Position numbers and translations under genes: made by a program | Source of the DNA: Chloracidobacterium sp. | Lineage (GTDB): Bacteria > Acidobacteriota > Blastocatellia > Pyrinomonadales > Pyrinomonadaceae | DNA: 64,000 nt | NCBI GenBank assembly: GCA_016720705.1 | Contig: JADKKB010000007.1 | Coordinates: forward strand, 434,001 to 498,000 | Reading direction: 5' to 3' | Shown: positions 16,929 through 27,010 of the stretch, in pieces | Layout: the number at the start of each line of letters is the position of its first letter | Numbering within the stretch: the first letter of the stretch is position 1 | The notes under the pieces: generated by a model | Seen by the model: the letters and a program-made list of their open reading frames with translations, nothing else | What the model was told of the DNA's origin: nothing | The model's database searches: none

Positions 16929-19900
16929 CTATTCCGGAGTGAAATCGACACCGGTCAACTCCTCGTACGGATTAATAACTCGAGTAGTAAACACGTAGCG
17001 TTTCGACCGGACCGCAACGACATACGATTCGCCGGCGACGATCTCGTCGAATCGGAAATAGCCGAATGAACCGGTTAGAGTACTTCGGACACTGCCGCGT
17101 GTGTCGGTGATCGACACGCTCGCATTACGCAAGCCAAATCCGTCCGGCGAAAAAACCCTGCCTGAAACCGAAACATTAGCTGCGGTCGGAGCAAATCCGC
17201 ATGCCGAGTAGATGACGTCATTAAAGTCGTCAGTAAAATACAGACATTTTCCGGGCAGGCCGTCACGCCGAGCACCGAAATCGAGATCGGTCACACCGCG
17301 GGCGTTGAAGTTTTCCATCCCATCCGTGTAATTATTTCCGATTCCGCTAATAAATGTGCTCGAAACGGACGACGCATTGCCGCCTGCTGCAGTCGCAAGG
17401 ATAACGCTTGATCCGGCCGAACAGTTGCCGCCGGACGAGAATACGTCGCCCGCTATCGGATTGACCGCACCATTGGAGAGAATGTAACTCGAACCAAGTG
17501 TACGCATGTTCGATCCCGTCAGATAATTGAAAGCGAACGGCGTCCCGTCAATGTGTCCGGTCGTGTCGATCTCAAACTCGCGCGGCGTTCGTCCTTCCGG
17601 TGCGTCCGAATAGACGACGTAGTCACCGTCCGGCTGGATACCGAACCGGTCGCCAAAATTCGCCGAGTCATTGAGGTAGCTTCCGAGGAATGTTGCTCCA
17701 GTTCCCGCCGTGACACGGTAAAAGCTGTTCGGCGAACCGTACTGCATCATTATTAGATTGCCGCCTTCGTCCGCCTCAAGGCCGTAACGTACGGTGTCGA
17801 ACCCAACGTCCGCGTTGAAGACCGCAGCCGGCCCGCCCGCAGGATTAATGCTGTAAATCCTGCGGTCGGTGCCGACCGTGTAGAGCAATCCGTCTACTGG
17901 ATTCAGTTCGAGGTTTACGAGGGAACGATGCGGGATCTGATAATTTCCGAGCAAGTTAGTATTGCCGTTAGGAAGAATTCGGAAAAGGTCGAAGCTCCAT
18001 TGGACGGGCTGCGCACCGCAACTATTTGTCAGCCCGGTCGGGGGCTCGATAAAGTTGTTGTCGGTCGCAACAAACACGGTTCCGTCGGTGTTCGAAGCTG
18101 CGATTCCGACGATATGCCTGTTCTTAAGCGAGCCGGGAATGCTAACGATACCAAGCGTGTAACCGGTAGTTTGTACCTGCGGCTCGCCGTTGTCGTCAAT
18201 ATTCAACGTCGCCGCACTTGTACCAAGCGTCGCTCCGCCGGTCGGATTGCTGAGCGTAAGGTTGAGGTCCTCAATGCCCTCGGTCAACAGGTCGTCCCGC
18301 ACGAAGACGCTGAACGTTCTCTCGGTCACGCCGGGAGCGAACATCAACGCGCCGCTCGAAGCAATATAGTCGCTGCCGACGACGGCCGTGCCATCCGACG
18401 TTGCGTAATTCACCGTCACCGTGGAAGAGATCGTGCCTATATCGCGCCAAACACGAATCGTCGTCGCTCCGCCGGATTCGTTAGCTGAGAAACTATCCGC
18501 AGCGAACGAAATATTACTCCCGCCGCCGCCGCCGCCCGGAGCACCGCCGGCGACAAAGAACAAATTACGGTTATCATCTAGAACGGGCAGGTTAAACAAC
18601 GATGGATTGAACACGGTTCCGGCCCGCGAAGCTGATACGGTGTAGGAACGATTTGGGAGAGCATCAAGAAAAATGAAGTTACCCGCCGCATCTGTAAGTT
18701 TTGTCTCCGAACTCGACCCACTGAGCGCGATCATCGCATTTGGAACAGCAACTCCTGTTACATCGACGGTGCGCCCCTTGATCGCAAAGTTTCCCAACTT
18801 CGAAACAAAAGCATCATAACCGCCTGCATAATCGGTTTGAAAAGCATTCGCCGTCGTCGGAAATTCCGAGGACGTAGTAAATCCCGTCACGTATACATTA
18901 TTGGCGGCATCCAACGCGATGCCCCTTCCCGTATCACCCTGCGAGCCACCCAGAAACGTTGAATACGTGAGTCCGCTACCGGCCGGATTCAGTTTCGATA
19001 CAATCGCATCCCAACCGCCACTTACAACGGGATCGAACGCATTTGCCGTAATCGGAAAAGTGTCGCCACCTAGTCCGGTGACATATGCGGCGCCAAAACT
19101 ATCGACAGCGATGTCGTTTCCGTCTTCTGTACCGTTCCCGCCGAGGTAGGTCGAATACGACAGCGTATTGCCAGCAGGTGACATCTTAGTAACGAAAATA
19201 TCGAAATTACCGCTGCCGCCGTACGTGTTGTCATAAGTTCCTAACGTAACCGGAAAGTCCACGCTGGCTGTATTACCGGTTGCATAGATATTTCCGAGTG
19301 TGTCTAACGCTATAGCAAATCCATTATCATAGCCAGATCCTCCAAGAAATCCCGAAAACACGAGTGCATTTCCGGTCGGATTGATTTTTGTCACGAATGC
19401 ATCGGAGCCTCCGTTATAAGTTGCGTCAAATGCTCCGACGGTAGTTGGAAACGAGCCTATTCCGTTTCCGTCAGGCCCGCTTTGAGTAGAGCCGGTGGCA
19501 ATTGCGTTTCCGAAATTATCAATGGAAATCGCTCGGGAGAAATCAGAGTTACTTCCGCCTAGAAACGTTGAATATACTAGGGCAGAGCCGCTCGGATTCA
19601 ATTTGCTCACAAACCCGTCAAAGCTGCCGCCATTGTATGTCGTGCTGTAGGCTCCTGGCGTCGTGGGATAGTTACCGTTAGTATAGCCGGTGACAAGCGC
19701 ATTTCCGGTTGAGTCGACGGCGATTCCTAGGCCAAGCTCGTAGCCAATATCACCGATAAACGTCGAATAAATGAGTTGATTTCCGGTTGCGTTCAACTTG
19801 GATACGACGACATCAAGAGTGCCCCCGGTCAAGACTGCATCGTAGGCTCCGGCGGTGGTGGGATAATTTACACTTCGTGAATCCCCCACCACGAAAATGC

Positions 19901-21020
19901 TACCCGATGCATCTATCGCCATAGAAGCTACTTCTTCGGTGTCATCTCCTCCGATGTAGGTTGAAAAAATTACGTTGGCGCCATCTGGGGTCATTTTCGA
20001 TACGAAAATGTCACTACCACCGTTATATGTTGTATCGAAAACACCACTCGTTGTTGGAAATAGGTCAGACGAAGTCGTGCCTATGACAAATACGTTGCCC
20101 GCTCCGTCTACGGCGATATCGCGGCCCGAATCACTGCCCCCTCCGCCGAGAAAGCTAGAAAAGGCGAGATTGTTGAGAGCAGGATCTATGACGAGTGGTT
20201 TTGAGCGGTCGTATTCTCCGAGCCGAAAACGAACACTTGTCGTTCCGGTCAATTCGTAGCTGCTTGCAATGGCGTACTTGGCTCCGTTTGTTTGCTGATA
20301 GCTGAACGGGCTGGATTGCTTGATCGTTCCGGCGGCAGTGTTTATCAGCAAATCGCCGGTTTCTGAGTCAATATTGATCGAGTCGGCTCCGGCAAAATCC
20401 AATTCGATCTGCGAAGCATCGGCGTTAGGCTGGACGATAAAATCGTACTGGCTTTTGTTTTCGGCATTCCCGTAAAACTCAAGGTCGATATCTTCGTAGA
20501 TCTCTTCGTACCGAACCCGCGAAAACGCGGGAACGTCGGTCAGCCAACGCGACGGATCGTTCCCGCGAAAATAGTTTGCCCGCGTCGCGAGTTCGCCATC
20601 ACCCGAAACCTCAGCCGCCGGATTCGCACCGACAAACTGCATCCTCAGTGCGAACGCCTGACGTGGAGACGCGGAGACATCTCGCCCAAGCGGCTCTATT
20701 TCGTCGGGCCTTCCTATCTCCCTGTCTCCCTGTCTCCCCTTCTCCCCATCTCCTGCGAACGGCATCGGCAGCACATAAACCGCCTCGGTCGCGGCCAAAT
20801 ACATCGTACTGCCCGCACCACGCGAGATAAATTTTGCGCGCTCGTCAACCTGACCGCGATTCTGCTCGAAGTAGATCTTCGATCTCACATCGCGGCTAAT
20901 CGGCGAGGGTGTTGCCGATACGACTACCTGCCGTTTGTTGAGTACAAACGATAAAATCAGGCCTACGGTAACTAACAAAACGATTGATGTTCGCAATATC
21001 TGAACCTGTTCTTTTTTCAA
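16929..21020 (-). CDS. giant secreted SBBP/Calx-beta repeat protein
   Basis: The 1363-residue product is predicted to be exported through an N-terminal hydrophobic signal or anchor (about 10-28). Domains in order: DUF7948-like N-terminal domain (about 48-275) containing YFRGNDPSRWLTDVPAF; seven SBBP beta-propeller repeats (about 285-750), each with 'STFLGG...D.gr.IAVD..GNvYVTG...FPTT..AF...GG.DaFVSKLnp'; a carboxypeptidase-regulatory-like unit (IKGRTVDVTGVAVPNAMIAL); a Calx-beta domain; a DUF4394-like propeller; and a second carboxypeptidase-regulatory-like domain at the C-terminus. Such proteins are probably cell-surface or extracellular; their ligands are unknown. A low-complexity stretch (GEKGRQGDREIGRPDEIE) is inserted in the N-terminal domain. 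Confidence 0.85.
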   Translation of the reverse strand: MKKEQVQILRTSIVLLVTVGLILSFVLNKRQVVVSATPSPISRDVRSKIYFEQNRGQVDERAKFISRGAGSTMYLAATEAVYVLPMPFAGDGEKGRQGDREIGRPDEIEPLGRDVSASPRQAFALRMQFVGANPAAEVSGDGELATRANYFRGNDPSRWLTDVPAFSRVRYEEIYEDIDLEFYGNAENKSQYDFIVQPNADASQIELDFAGADSINIDSETGDLLINTAAGTIKQSSPFSYQQTNGAKYAIASSYELTGTTSVRFRLGEYDRSKPLVIDPALNNLAFSSFLGGGGSDSGRDIAVDGAGNVFVIGTTSSDLFPTTSGVFDTTYNGGSDIFVSKMTPDGANVIFSTYIGGDDTEEVASMAIDASGSIFVVGDSRSVNYPTTAGAYDAVLTGGTLDVVVSKLNATGNQLIYSTFIGDIGYELGLGIAVDSTGNALVTGYTNGNYPTTPGAYSTTYNGGSFDGFVSKLNPSGSALVYSTFLGGSNSDFSRAISIDNFGNAIATGSTQSGPDGNGIGSFPTTVGAFDATYNGGSDAFVTKINPTGNALVFSGFLGGSGYDNGFAIALDTLGNIYATGNTASVDFPVTLGTYDNTYGGSGNFDIFVTKMSPAGNTLSYSTYLGGNGTEDGNDIAVDSFGAAYVTGLGGDTFPITANAFDPVVSGGWDAIVSKLNPAGSGLTYSTFLGGSQGDTGRGIALDAANNVYVTGFTTSSEFPTTANAFQTDYAGGYDAFVSKLGNFAIKGRTVDVTGVAVPNAMIALSGSSSETKLTDAAGNFIFLDALPNRSYTVSASRAGTVFNPSLFNLPVLDDNRNLFFVAGGAPGGGGGGSNISFAADSFSANESGGATTIRVWRDIGTISSTVTVNYATSDGTAVVGSDYIASSGALMFAPGVTERTFSVFVRDDLLTEGIEDLNLTLSNPTGGATLGTSAATLNIDDNGEPQVQTTGYTLGIVSIPGSLKNRHIVGIAASNTDGTVFVATDNNFIEPPTGLTNSCGAQPVQWSFDLFRILPNGNTNLLGNYQIPHRSLVNLELNPVDGLLYTVGTDRRIYSINPAGGPAAVFNADVGFDTVRYGLEADEGGNLIMMQYGSPNSFYRVTAGTGATFLGSYLNDSANFGDRFGIQPDGDYVVYSDAPEGRTPREFEIDTTGHIDGTPFAFNYLTGSNMRTLGSSYILSNGAVNPIAGDVFSSGGNCSAGSSVILATAAGGNASSVSSTFISGIGNNYTDGMENFNARGVTDLDFGARRDGLPGKCLYFTDDFNDVIYSACGFAPTAANVSVSGRVFSPDGFGLRNASVSITDTRGSVRSTLTGSFGYFRFDEIVAGESYVVAVRSKRYVFTTRVINPYEELTGVDFTPE
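20660..20755. repeat. GGAGACAGGG-type tandem repeat inside a coding region
   Basis: On the minus strand this stretch reads GGAGATGGGGAGAAGGGGAG followed by ACAGGGAGACAGGGAGATAG, then, further on, GGAGACGCGGAGAC-like words. It is translated in frame into a charged low-complexity insert in the DUF7948-like domain. The composition is unlike the surrounding gene. Confidence 0.55.
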
Positions 21021-21125
21021 TTGGACCCTCCGTATTTACCTTGTCGGCTAAGTCTTGCCGATCAGCATCCTTAAGTTATGTTTATGAAGTATTCTTTGGG
21101 AGTTGGCTAAACTTCTCTTCTTTGC

Positions 21126-22124
21126 TCATTTACCCGTCGGACAGCCAATTACCGTGATCCGAGCACTCGAGCGATACACTTCCGGGCTGTACCGACCGCC
21201 GCCCGCATAATCTTGTTTGACGCGGACGCTCGCGACGCGGCAATAAGGATGGTCATCGCTCGAATCGCGATAGTAAATATTAGCGTTCTTATAGCGATAA
21301 GACGGCAACAGGCCATAGTTGTCCTTTTGAATTTGCCAGCCAGCGTTCTCGACACCGATGCCGTGGACCTTGATCGTCGCCCGAGTCTTGAAAATGCCCA
21401 TTGCCTGCTTCTCCGCGGCTGCATCTCGAAACTTGAACCACGAAGGTAATACCTTATACAAGGGTATTTTTTTTGCGGCGGAAGCGGCGAGAGCGTCAAG
21501 CAGCGGATCGAGCGTCGGCTTAAATTCTTCAGAATCTGCGAGCCATTTAGCTCGTTCACGTTTCGAAACAGCGTATAGAAGATAGTCGGCGGTTGAAGCA
21601 CTTACTAGATAATTGCGTTCGGCGGGGTCGTAGTCATCCACCTCCTTTTGCATTTTCTTGATGTCCTCTAAATACATCTTCATATAAACGCTCTCGGACG
21701 ATCGCCGCGTTTGTTCTCCGCCGATCGCGCAGGGCATATATTCGGCGAGATTACTAATGATCTCTTCCCAGATACCCGGATTGTATTGGTACGACTTGCC
21801 CGTGTTCGGACGCGACTTGAGCTGGCTTTTCAACTGCCGCCCGATCTCGGCAAGCTGCGGCTGTTCTTCCAACAAAGCAGCCTTCATCTCCTTGCTGTCT
21901 TGGAATCCGCGCGCTCGAAAGGCTCCGTCGGTTACTTTGAGAAGTTCCAGATTGTGTTTTTTGGCGTAGCACGCGAGATATGGCTTTATTAACTCATTGT
22001 TGCCCCACTTTATGCGGTCAAAGGCTCCCGTGTCGTATGGCTCATCGTCTGTCTGCGCCGAAGCTTGAACGGCAAGGAAGCAAACGATCAGAAATGTAAA
22101 CTTTAAGATTGGATGGTAATTCAT
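21126..22124 (-). CDS. exported protein of unknown function
   Basis: The 332-residue product has a signal peptide (MNYHPILKFTFLIVCFLAVQASAQ). The mature part is helical and charged, and ends in a compact region with cysteine pairs (YCRVASVRV, VIGCPTGK) and many aromatic residues. I do not recognise a family. The frame runs back to 22196, into the neighbouring gene; the ATG at 22124 with an upstream AGGA element and a perfect signal peptide is the real start. It lies immediately downstream of the delta-60 repeat gene (26 bases) and is probably in its operon. Confidence 0.75.
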   Translation of the reverse strand: MNYHPILKFTFLIVCFLAVQASAQTDDEPYDTGAFDRIKWGNNELIKPYLACYAKKHNLELLKVTDGAFRARGFQDSKEMKAALLEEQPQLAEIGRQLKSQLKSRPNTGKSYQYNPGIWEEIISNLAEYMPCAIGGEQTRRSSESVYMKMYLEDIKKMQKEVDDYDPAERNYLVSASTADYLLYAVSKRERAKWLADSEEFKPTLDPLLDALAASAAKKIPLYKVLPSWFKFRDAAAEKQAMGIFKTRATIKVHGIGVENAGWQIQKDNYGLLPSYRYKNANIYYRDSSDDHPYCRVASVRVKQDYAGGGRYSPEVYRSSARITVIGCPTGK

Positions 22125-22149
22125 AATTCCTCGCGTATTTAAATGTGAT

Positions 22150-25100
22150 CTATGGAACAAAAACATTTGGGACCGGCAGATCTCCGGCGATTCCAAATTG
22201 TTGAATCAACGTTCCTGCCGTTGACCTTTGTACAAACCAATTATTGGATGATGGACGAAAAACAGCGGGATCGGACTTCCCGTCTCCGTCGTAGTCGCCG
22301 GAAAGTGGAATATCACCGTTTGTTCCGAATGGAAACGCGTAGAATGAAAGATCCTCGGAACGCAGGATGAACCAGTTCCCGTTCGAAGGTCGCCAAAACG
22401 CGACATCTGCCTTGCCGTCGCCGGTATAATCGCCTTGCATTGGCTTATCTGCCGACGTGCCGAATTGGAGGGCGTATACGCTACCGTTTGAACTGCGGCG
22501 GATCCACCATTCTGAACCGACTATGCCATTTGGTCGAAAGATCGCTATGTCGGCTTTGCCGTCGCCGTCATAGTCGGCAATAACAGGTTTATCGCCCGCC
22601 GCTCCGAAGCTAATAATATCTGTCCCGCCTGATGACTTTTGAATAAACCAGGTTTGGCTACTTTGGCGGAAAACAGCGGGATCGTCCTTTCCGTCGCCGT
22701 CGTAGTCGGCCGGAACAGGCGTGTCACCATTTGCACCGAAAGGAAACGCAAAAAAGGAATTGTCTTCGGAGCGCAAGATATACCAAAATCCCGTGCTCGG
22801 TCGCCAAAAGGCAACGTCAGCTCTACCGTCGCCGGTATAATCGGCAGGTACGACCTTGTCCGCCGCCGCGCCAAATTGAAACGCGGCATTTCCGCCGTTA
22901 GAGGATTTTAGATACCACCACTCACCGAGATTTGGTCGGAATATCGAAATGTCCGTCTTACTGTCACCGTCGAAATCGAATTTCGTCCGTACCGAACTGT
23001 TCTGCAGTCTGATAAGACCGAACATTCCGCCGGCTTCGCCAGCTACTACGGCTCGGCCCAACGAATCTAGAACAATCGCGTTTCCGATATCGCTCACGAA
23101 AATATTAAGAATGACTTTACCGGCAATACCGTATGACGAATCGAGCGAGCCGTTGGAATTGAATCGGACGATCGCGAAATCACTGTTTGTTCCACTATCA
23201 GCAAAACCCGCGACTAATATTTTTCCACTAGGTTCGATTACAATTGAGTTTGCACCATCAGAACCTACACCGATTGAAATGAATGCAAAACCGTCGCCGT
23301 CGAATGACGTGTCGAGCGAGCCGTTCGAGTTGAATCGAACTAATGCGAAATCAGATGGATTGTTGGCGGAGCCTGCAACGATGATCTTACCGTCCGATTG
23401 GATCGCAACTGACTTACAGTCGCCAAAAGTAATGGTGCCGGCCGGTGTAATGGCCTTTCCATTTATGCCAAATGAACTATCGAGGGAACCGTTCGTCGTG
23501 TACCGCGAGACACCAAAAGCCCCGCCAACCTTTCCAGCGACTACGATCTTACCGTCTGATTGAATCGCTACCGTTTTTGCAAGATCCTCAGCCGCGTCAA
23601 AATCAGTGGTCAGTTTGCCATCTCCGTCGAAAGAGCTGTCAAGGGTGCCGTTCGAGTTGTAGCGCACGACGGCAAAATCGCTATCATTTCCGGGCGAAAC
23701 CGTATAGCCTGCAACAACAATTTTGCCGTCTGACTGTATGGCGGTCGCGGTCGCAACAGTTTCGCTCGTCCCAACGACCGTAGCGACGCTTATATCGACC
23801 GAACCATTCGAGTTATAGCGGGTCATGTTGAAGCCCCCAATACCCGCTAGATAACTGACCGTAACAATTTTGCCGTCAGGTTGAATTGCTAGTCCGTTGT
23901 TCTCGAACGAAGACACTCGTCCATCACCGTCAAACAGATCGTCAAGCGTGCCGTCACCATTGAAACGCATCAATCCGCCCAGACCAGCAGCGACGATCTT
24001 ACCGTCAGGCTGTATCGCAAGAGATTTGGCTCTCGCTGTCAAGCTACCAAAGTCATCAACTCTTTTTCCGTCCGTATCGAATGTCGTATCAAGCGAACCA
24101 TCCAGATTGTATCGGGCAAGAGCAAAATCATCGCTGTTGATCCAAGAGTAGCCGACCAAAGCAATTTTCCCTTCGTGATATGTCGTAGCGTTCGCAATGT
24201 CCGTGGAAGAACCAATCGGAGTGGTGACTCGACCGTCACCGTCAAAAGTGGTGTCGAGCGAACCGTTCAAGTTCAATCGAACGAGCTCAAAGTCATATTG
24301 CCCTTCAATATTACTGCTAAAACCTGTCAAAATTACTTTTCGCGTTACACTTCCGCTTGCCTGAATCAGCATCCCGGTGGCTCCCCCGTAGGATGAACCG
24401 ACCTGTACAGTTACTTTCCCATCGCCGTCAAAAGAGGTGTCGAGTGAGCCGTCCAAATTGTAACGGGCGGCCGCAAACTTGTTGGTTTGACTAGATCCAC
24501 CAACGACGATTCGATCGGGAACTCCTGTTCCCGGATTTCCAGGCAGAAGTCCTACTGCTGTCGCGTAACTTTGCAAGGAACCACCCTCAATGTTAGTTAT
24601 TACAATGCCGTCAGTATCAAATGAAGAATCAAGCGAACCATCGGAGTTATATCGGACAATGGCAAAGTTAGCGAGCCCGATCGGACGAGCGGTGCCTACG
24701 ACCAGAATCTTGGTTCCCTGAAGCATTACTGCAGAAGCTCTATCAGTCCCAGCACTAACTGTGGTAGTCACTACGCCGTCGGTGTCAAAAGTGTTGTCAA
24801 GCGAACCGTCTATGTTGAGGCGAACGAGAGCAAAAAACTCTCTAGTACTGGTAATACGCGATCCCGCAACAATGATCTTCCCATCTGGCTGTATTGCCAT
24901 TGAGCTAGCAACTAAGCCAGGAATGATCGATGTAGTCATTCGTCCGCCGAACCCAAATGAAGAGTCCAACGAACCGTCCGTATTGAACCTAGTCACGGCG
25001 AAGTCACTCACAATCGTGCCTGCGACAACAATCTTGCCGTCTGTTTGAACTTTCACGGCGGCGATTTCGCCCCTCGACAAAAATACGTCAAAACTTCTTC

Positions 25101-25380
25101 CCGATGTCCAGATCGAGGTGTCGAGCGAACCATCGGTGTTGTAACGCGCCACTACTGCACCGTTGCTACTGGTCCCGGCGACAATTAGTTTGCCATCCGG
25201 CTGAACCGCAACAGCGTATGCTCCATCGCTACCACCGCCAAAACCCCATCGTGCTATGCCTCCTTGAGCAAAAGTCGTATCAAGGTCGCCCGGCACAGCT
25301 CTGACGCTTTGCCATAGACTCATCGTGGCGAAAATAATTGCGATAGTTGTAATGATCTTTGATTTCGTATTCATTGCCAT
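22150..25380 (-). CDS. secreted delta-60 repeat / FG-GAP propeller protein
   Basis: The 1076-residue product has a signal peptide (about 1-28, ending SVRA). Residues about 30-790 consist of roughly fourteen delta-60 units, each like 'DFAVVRYNSNGSLDSSFDGDGK....AvAIQsDGKIVVAG'. The last about 280 residues are six FG-GAP/VCBS-like units with the 'DYDGDGKaDiAiFRPS...W.I..S' pattern, whose Asp-rich loops resemble calcium-binding EF-type loops. The delta-60 and FG-GAP parts would form separate propeller modules. Start may be 25380 or the internal ATG at 25374. The product is extracellular or surface-exposed; the function is unknown. Confidence 0.85.
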   Translation of the reverse strand: MAMNTKSKIITTIAIIFATMSLWQSVRAVPGDLDTTFAQGGIARWGFGGGSDGAYAVAVQPDGKLIVAGTSSNGAVVARYNTDGSLDTSIWTSGRSFDVFLSRGEIAAVKVQTDGKIVVAGTIVSDFAVTRFNTDGSLDSSFGFGGRMTTSIIPGLVASSMAIQPDGKIIVAGSRITSTREFFALVRLNIDGSLDNTFDTDGVVTTTVSAGTDRASAVMLQGTKILVVGTARPIGLANFAIVRYNSDGSLDSSFDTDGIVITNIEGGSLQSYATAVGLLPGNPGTGVPDRIVVGGSSQTNKFAAARYNLDGSLDTSFDGDGKVTVQVGSSYGGATGMLIQASGSVTRKVILTGFSSNIEGQYDFELVRLNLNGSLDTTFDGDGRVTTPIGSSTDIANATTYHEGKIALVGYSWINSDDFALARYNLDGSLDTTFDTDGKRVDDFGSLTARAKSLAIQPDGKIVAAGLGGLMRFNGDGTLDDLFDGDGRVSSFENNGLAIQPDGKIVTVSYLAGIGGFNMTRYNSNGSVDISVATVVGTSETVATATAIQSDGKIVVAGYTVSPGNDSDFAVVRYNSNGTLDSSFDGDGKLTTDFDAAEDLAKTVAIQSDGKIVVAGKVGGAFGVSRYTTNGSLDSSFGINGKAITPAGTITFGDCKSVAIQSDGKIIVAGSANNPSDFALVRFNSNGSLDTSFDGDGFAFISIGVGSDGANSIVIEPSGKILVAGFADSGTNSDFAIVRFNSNGSLDSSYGIAGKVILNIFVSDIGNAIVLDSLGRAVVAGEAGGMFGLIRLQNSSVRTKFDFDGDSKTDISIFRPNLGEWWYLKSSNGGNAAFQFGAAADKVVPADYTGDGRADVAFWRPSTGFWYILRSEDNSFFAFPFGANGDTPVPADYDGDGKDDPAVFRQSSQTWFIQKSSGGTDIISFGAAGDKPVIADYDGDGKADIAIFRPNGIVGSEWWIRRSSNGSVYALQFGTSADKPMQGDYTGDGKADVAFWRPSNGNWFILRSEDLSFYAFPFGTNGDIPLSGDYDGDGKSDPAVFRPSSNNWFVQRSTAGTLIQQFGIAGDLPVPNVFVP

Positions 25381-25480
25381 ATATCCGTAACCCTTGATTC
25401 GACGATCCGCAAAAACTGCTTCCTATTTGTTCAAACAAGTCGCCTTGTTGTTCTGTCGAAAATTCCGATAGTTGCCAAAA

Positions 25481-26016
25481 TCAATCGAAAATAGCGATGA
25501 AGATAAGGACTAGTTTTGTGCGAAAGAGGCTTGAGTCTATTTCCGAACAAGTTTCGCTCGACCCTTGCATTATTTTGGTATTTTTACTGAGTTCCTCCGC
25601 CTTTTCGGTTTCTCTAGAGGTTCCTTTAGCCAATTCATACTCTTTGTAAGATAGCTCTGCTATTACCCTTGCCTTATCCGCATTTTCGCAAGCCAGGCCT
25701 TTTCTTCCGCCGTCGAAAAGAATCGATTTAAGCGGCAAAAACCCTCCACCACAAACAGAAGACATCCCAAGAGCAACAGTCCGGTTCCAAATGCTTTTCG
25801 ACAGCCACCATTATTTGCAACAATGTTAGCCGACGACGCTAGCGACACCGATGGATTCAAAGTCGGAAATAGATCGCCTAACGGCTACCACAGACTTTCA
25901 CCAGTTCTAATCCCTTTATCGTTCGGTGACAGCTGACCGTTACGGAACATGTCCAGAACCTGAGCCACTTCAAAAGGCCCAAGTTGCCGACCGTTTTTAT
26001 GAATGTAGATCGGCAT
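25481..26016 (-). pseudogene. decayed GYF_2-domain membrane protein
   Basis: An ATG at 26016, 31 bases after the OB-fold lipoprotein stop, opens a GYF_2 (DUF4339) domain: MPIYIHKNGRQLGPFEVAQV, then QLSPNDKGIRTGESLW. It is cut by an in-frame TAG (25885-25887) exactly where the domain should continue, because the same frame resumes with PLGDLFPTL and leads to a hydrophobic helix (FGTGLLLLGCLLFVVEGF) and FFSTAEEKAWLAK before stopping at 25663. The other frame (25765-25481) then carries a charged helical continuation, ENADKARVIAELSYKEYELA, suggesting a further frameshift. This reads as one gene broken by a nonsense change and a frameshift. Bases 25381-25480 hold the upstream region of the neighbouring delta-60 gene and no ORF. 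Confidence 0.6.
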
Positions 26017-26046
26017 TAAGTCTTCCGCCGAGGCACAGCTACCGTG

Positions 26047-26448
26047 CTATTCAGTAACGACTTTGCACGATTTCAGCGCGACCGACATATCGTCCTCGAA
26101 AACACCCGATACAGTCACGATCGAATCGGCCGTGATCTTTGCAAATGCCGCTTTGTCTGCATCGCTGAATTGACAACTCAACATGAACATCAAGTCTCCG
26201 CCCTTTTGGCTTAGCGACAAATATCCGGTTTCCGTGGGTCCTTTCGGCATTAGCGGAGAGCTTCCGACCCAACCTTTTACAATAATTGTTTTGCCTGAAT
26301 ACTTGGCCTTAGTTGCGTCCTTCGATTGCAAATACTCGGCACGCAATTCACCAACCGGAATTGCCGTTTCGGTAGCTGTCTTTGGGGAACCGCACCCAGC
26401 GATCGCGAAAATGAAAACGAAAAACAAAATGTAATTTCTCATGTTCAT
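26047..26448 (-). CDS. lipoprotein, tRNA_anti-like OB-fold
   Basis: The 133-residue product has a lipoprotein signal (IFAIAGC-G). It then reads as a small OB-fold domain of the tRNA_anti-like kind: YSGKTIIVKGWVGSS, LMFMLSCQFSDADKAAF, and SIVTVSGVFEDDMSVALKSCKVV. It is similar in layout to the lipoprotein at 14756-15280, including the Cys positions. The downstream gene is the broken GYF_2 gene. The ligand is unknown. Confidence 0.78.
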   Translation of the reverse strand: MNMRNYILFFVFIFAIAGCGSPKTATETAIPVGELRAEYLQSKDATKAKYSGKTIIVKGWVGSSPLMPKGPTETGYLSLSQKGGDLMFMLSCQFSDADKAAFAKITADSIVTVSGVFEDDMSVALKSCKVVTE

Positions 26449-26452
26449 TCCC

Positions 26453-27010
26453 CTAAATATCTACAAAGTCGCCGCCCTGCCTAGCCCGTTCCTGAACACG
26501 AACATTTGTCGGTCTGGTGCTAGGAACGATATCGCCCACGACCTTCGCAAAGATCTTGCCCATTTCAGCAATGAGGGAGCCAACAGCATTTGCCGGAGGA
26601 GGCAGTTTCTCGACAAGCTTTCCGAGACTTTGCATCGCAGTTCCATAAGCCTTCGCCGCTCCCACCGGATCCGTTCGAGGATCAAAATTCCTGATACGCC
26701 TGATGTCGTTGACTAACTTATAGCTGTCGTCGTACAAGCTTGCGTAAGCGAGCGGCGTCGAGATAGCGTTTTTGATCACGCCGATCTTCCCCCTCAAAGC
26801 TCGTACTTTGTCTGCGTAAGGCCCGAATTCGGTCGCGAATTCGACGACCGAGAGTGAGTTGTCCAATTCGTCAAGCTCGCCTTCAAGCATCTCAAGCGTT
26901 TTTTTCGCTGAGTTGCTCACTGGGCCGCATATTGCGTGTCCGGCCAATCGCGGATCTTTACAAATCGTCCAACTGATCGGTTTGAATACTTCGTCTGCTA
27001 GATCGCCCAT
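26453..27010 (-). CDS. unknown protein with CKDPRLAGH motif
   Basis: I do not recognise this 185-residue protein. It has no signal peptide. Its N-terminus contains ICKDPRLAGHAICGP, a compact Cys-x6-His-x2-Cys arrangement that could bind metal; the rest is helical with a Pro-rich turn (KLPPPANAVGSL) and a C-terminal polar tail (TNVRVQERARQGGDFVDI). A related short stretch (CKDPQLVGHEYYVPIC) is encoded just upstream at 26998-27177. The stop lies 4 bases from the start of the OB-fold lipoprotein, so the genes are in one unit. GGAGG lies upstream of the ATG. Confidence 0.65.
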   Translation of the reverse strand: MGDLADEVFKPISWTICKDPRLAGHAICGPVSNSAKKTLEMLEGELDELDNSLSVVEFATEFGPYADKVRALRGKIGVIKNAISTPLAYASLYDDSYKLVNDIRRIRNFDPRTDPVGAAKAYGTAMQSLGKLVEKLPPPANAVGSLIAEMGKIFAKVVGDIVPSTRPTNVRVQERARQGGDFVDI

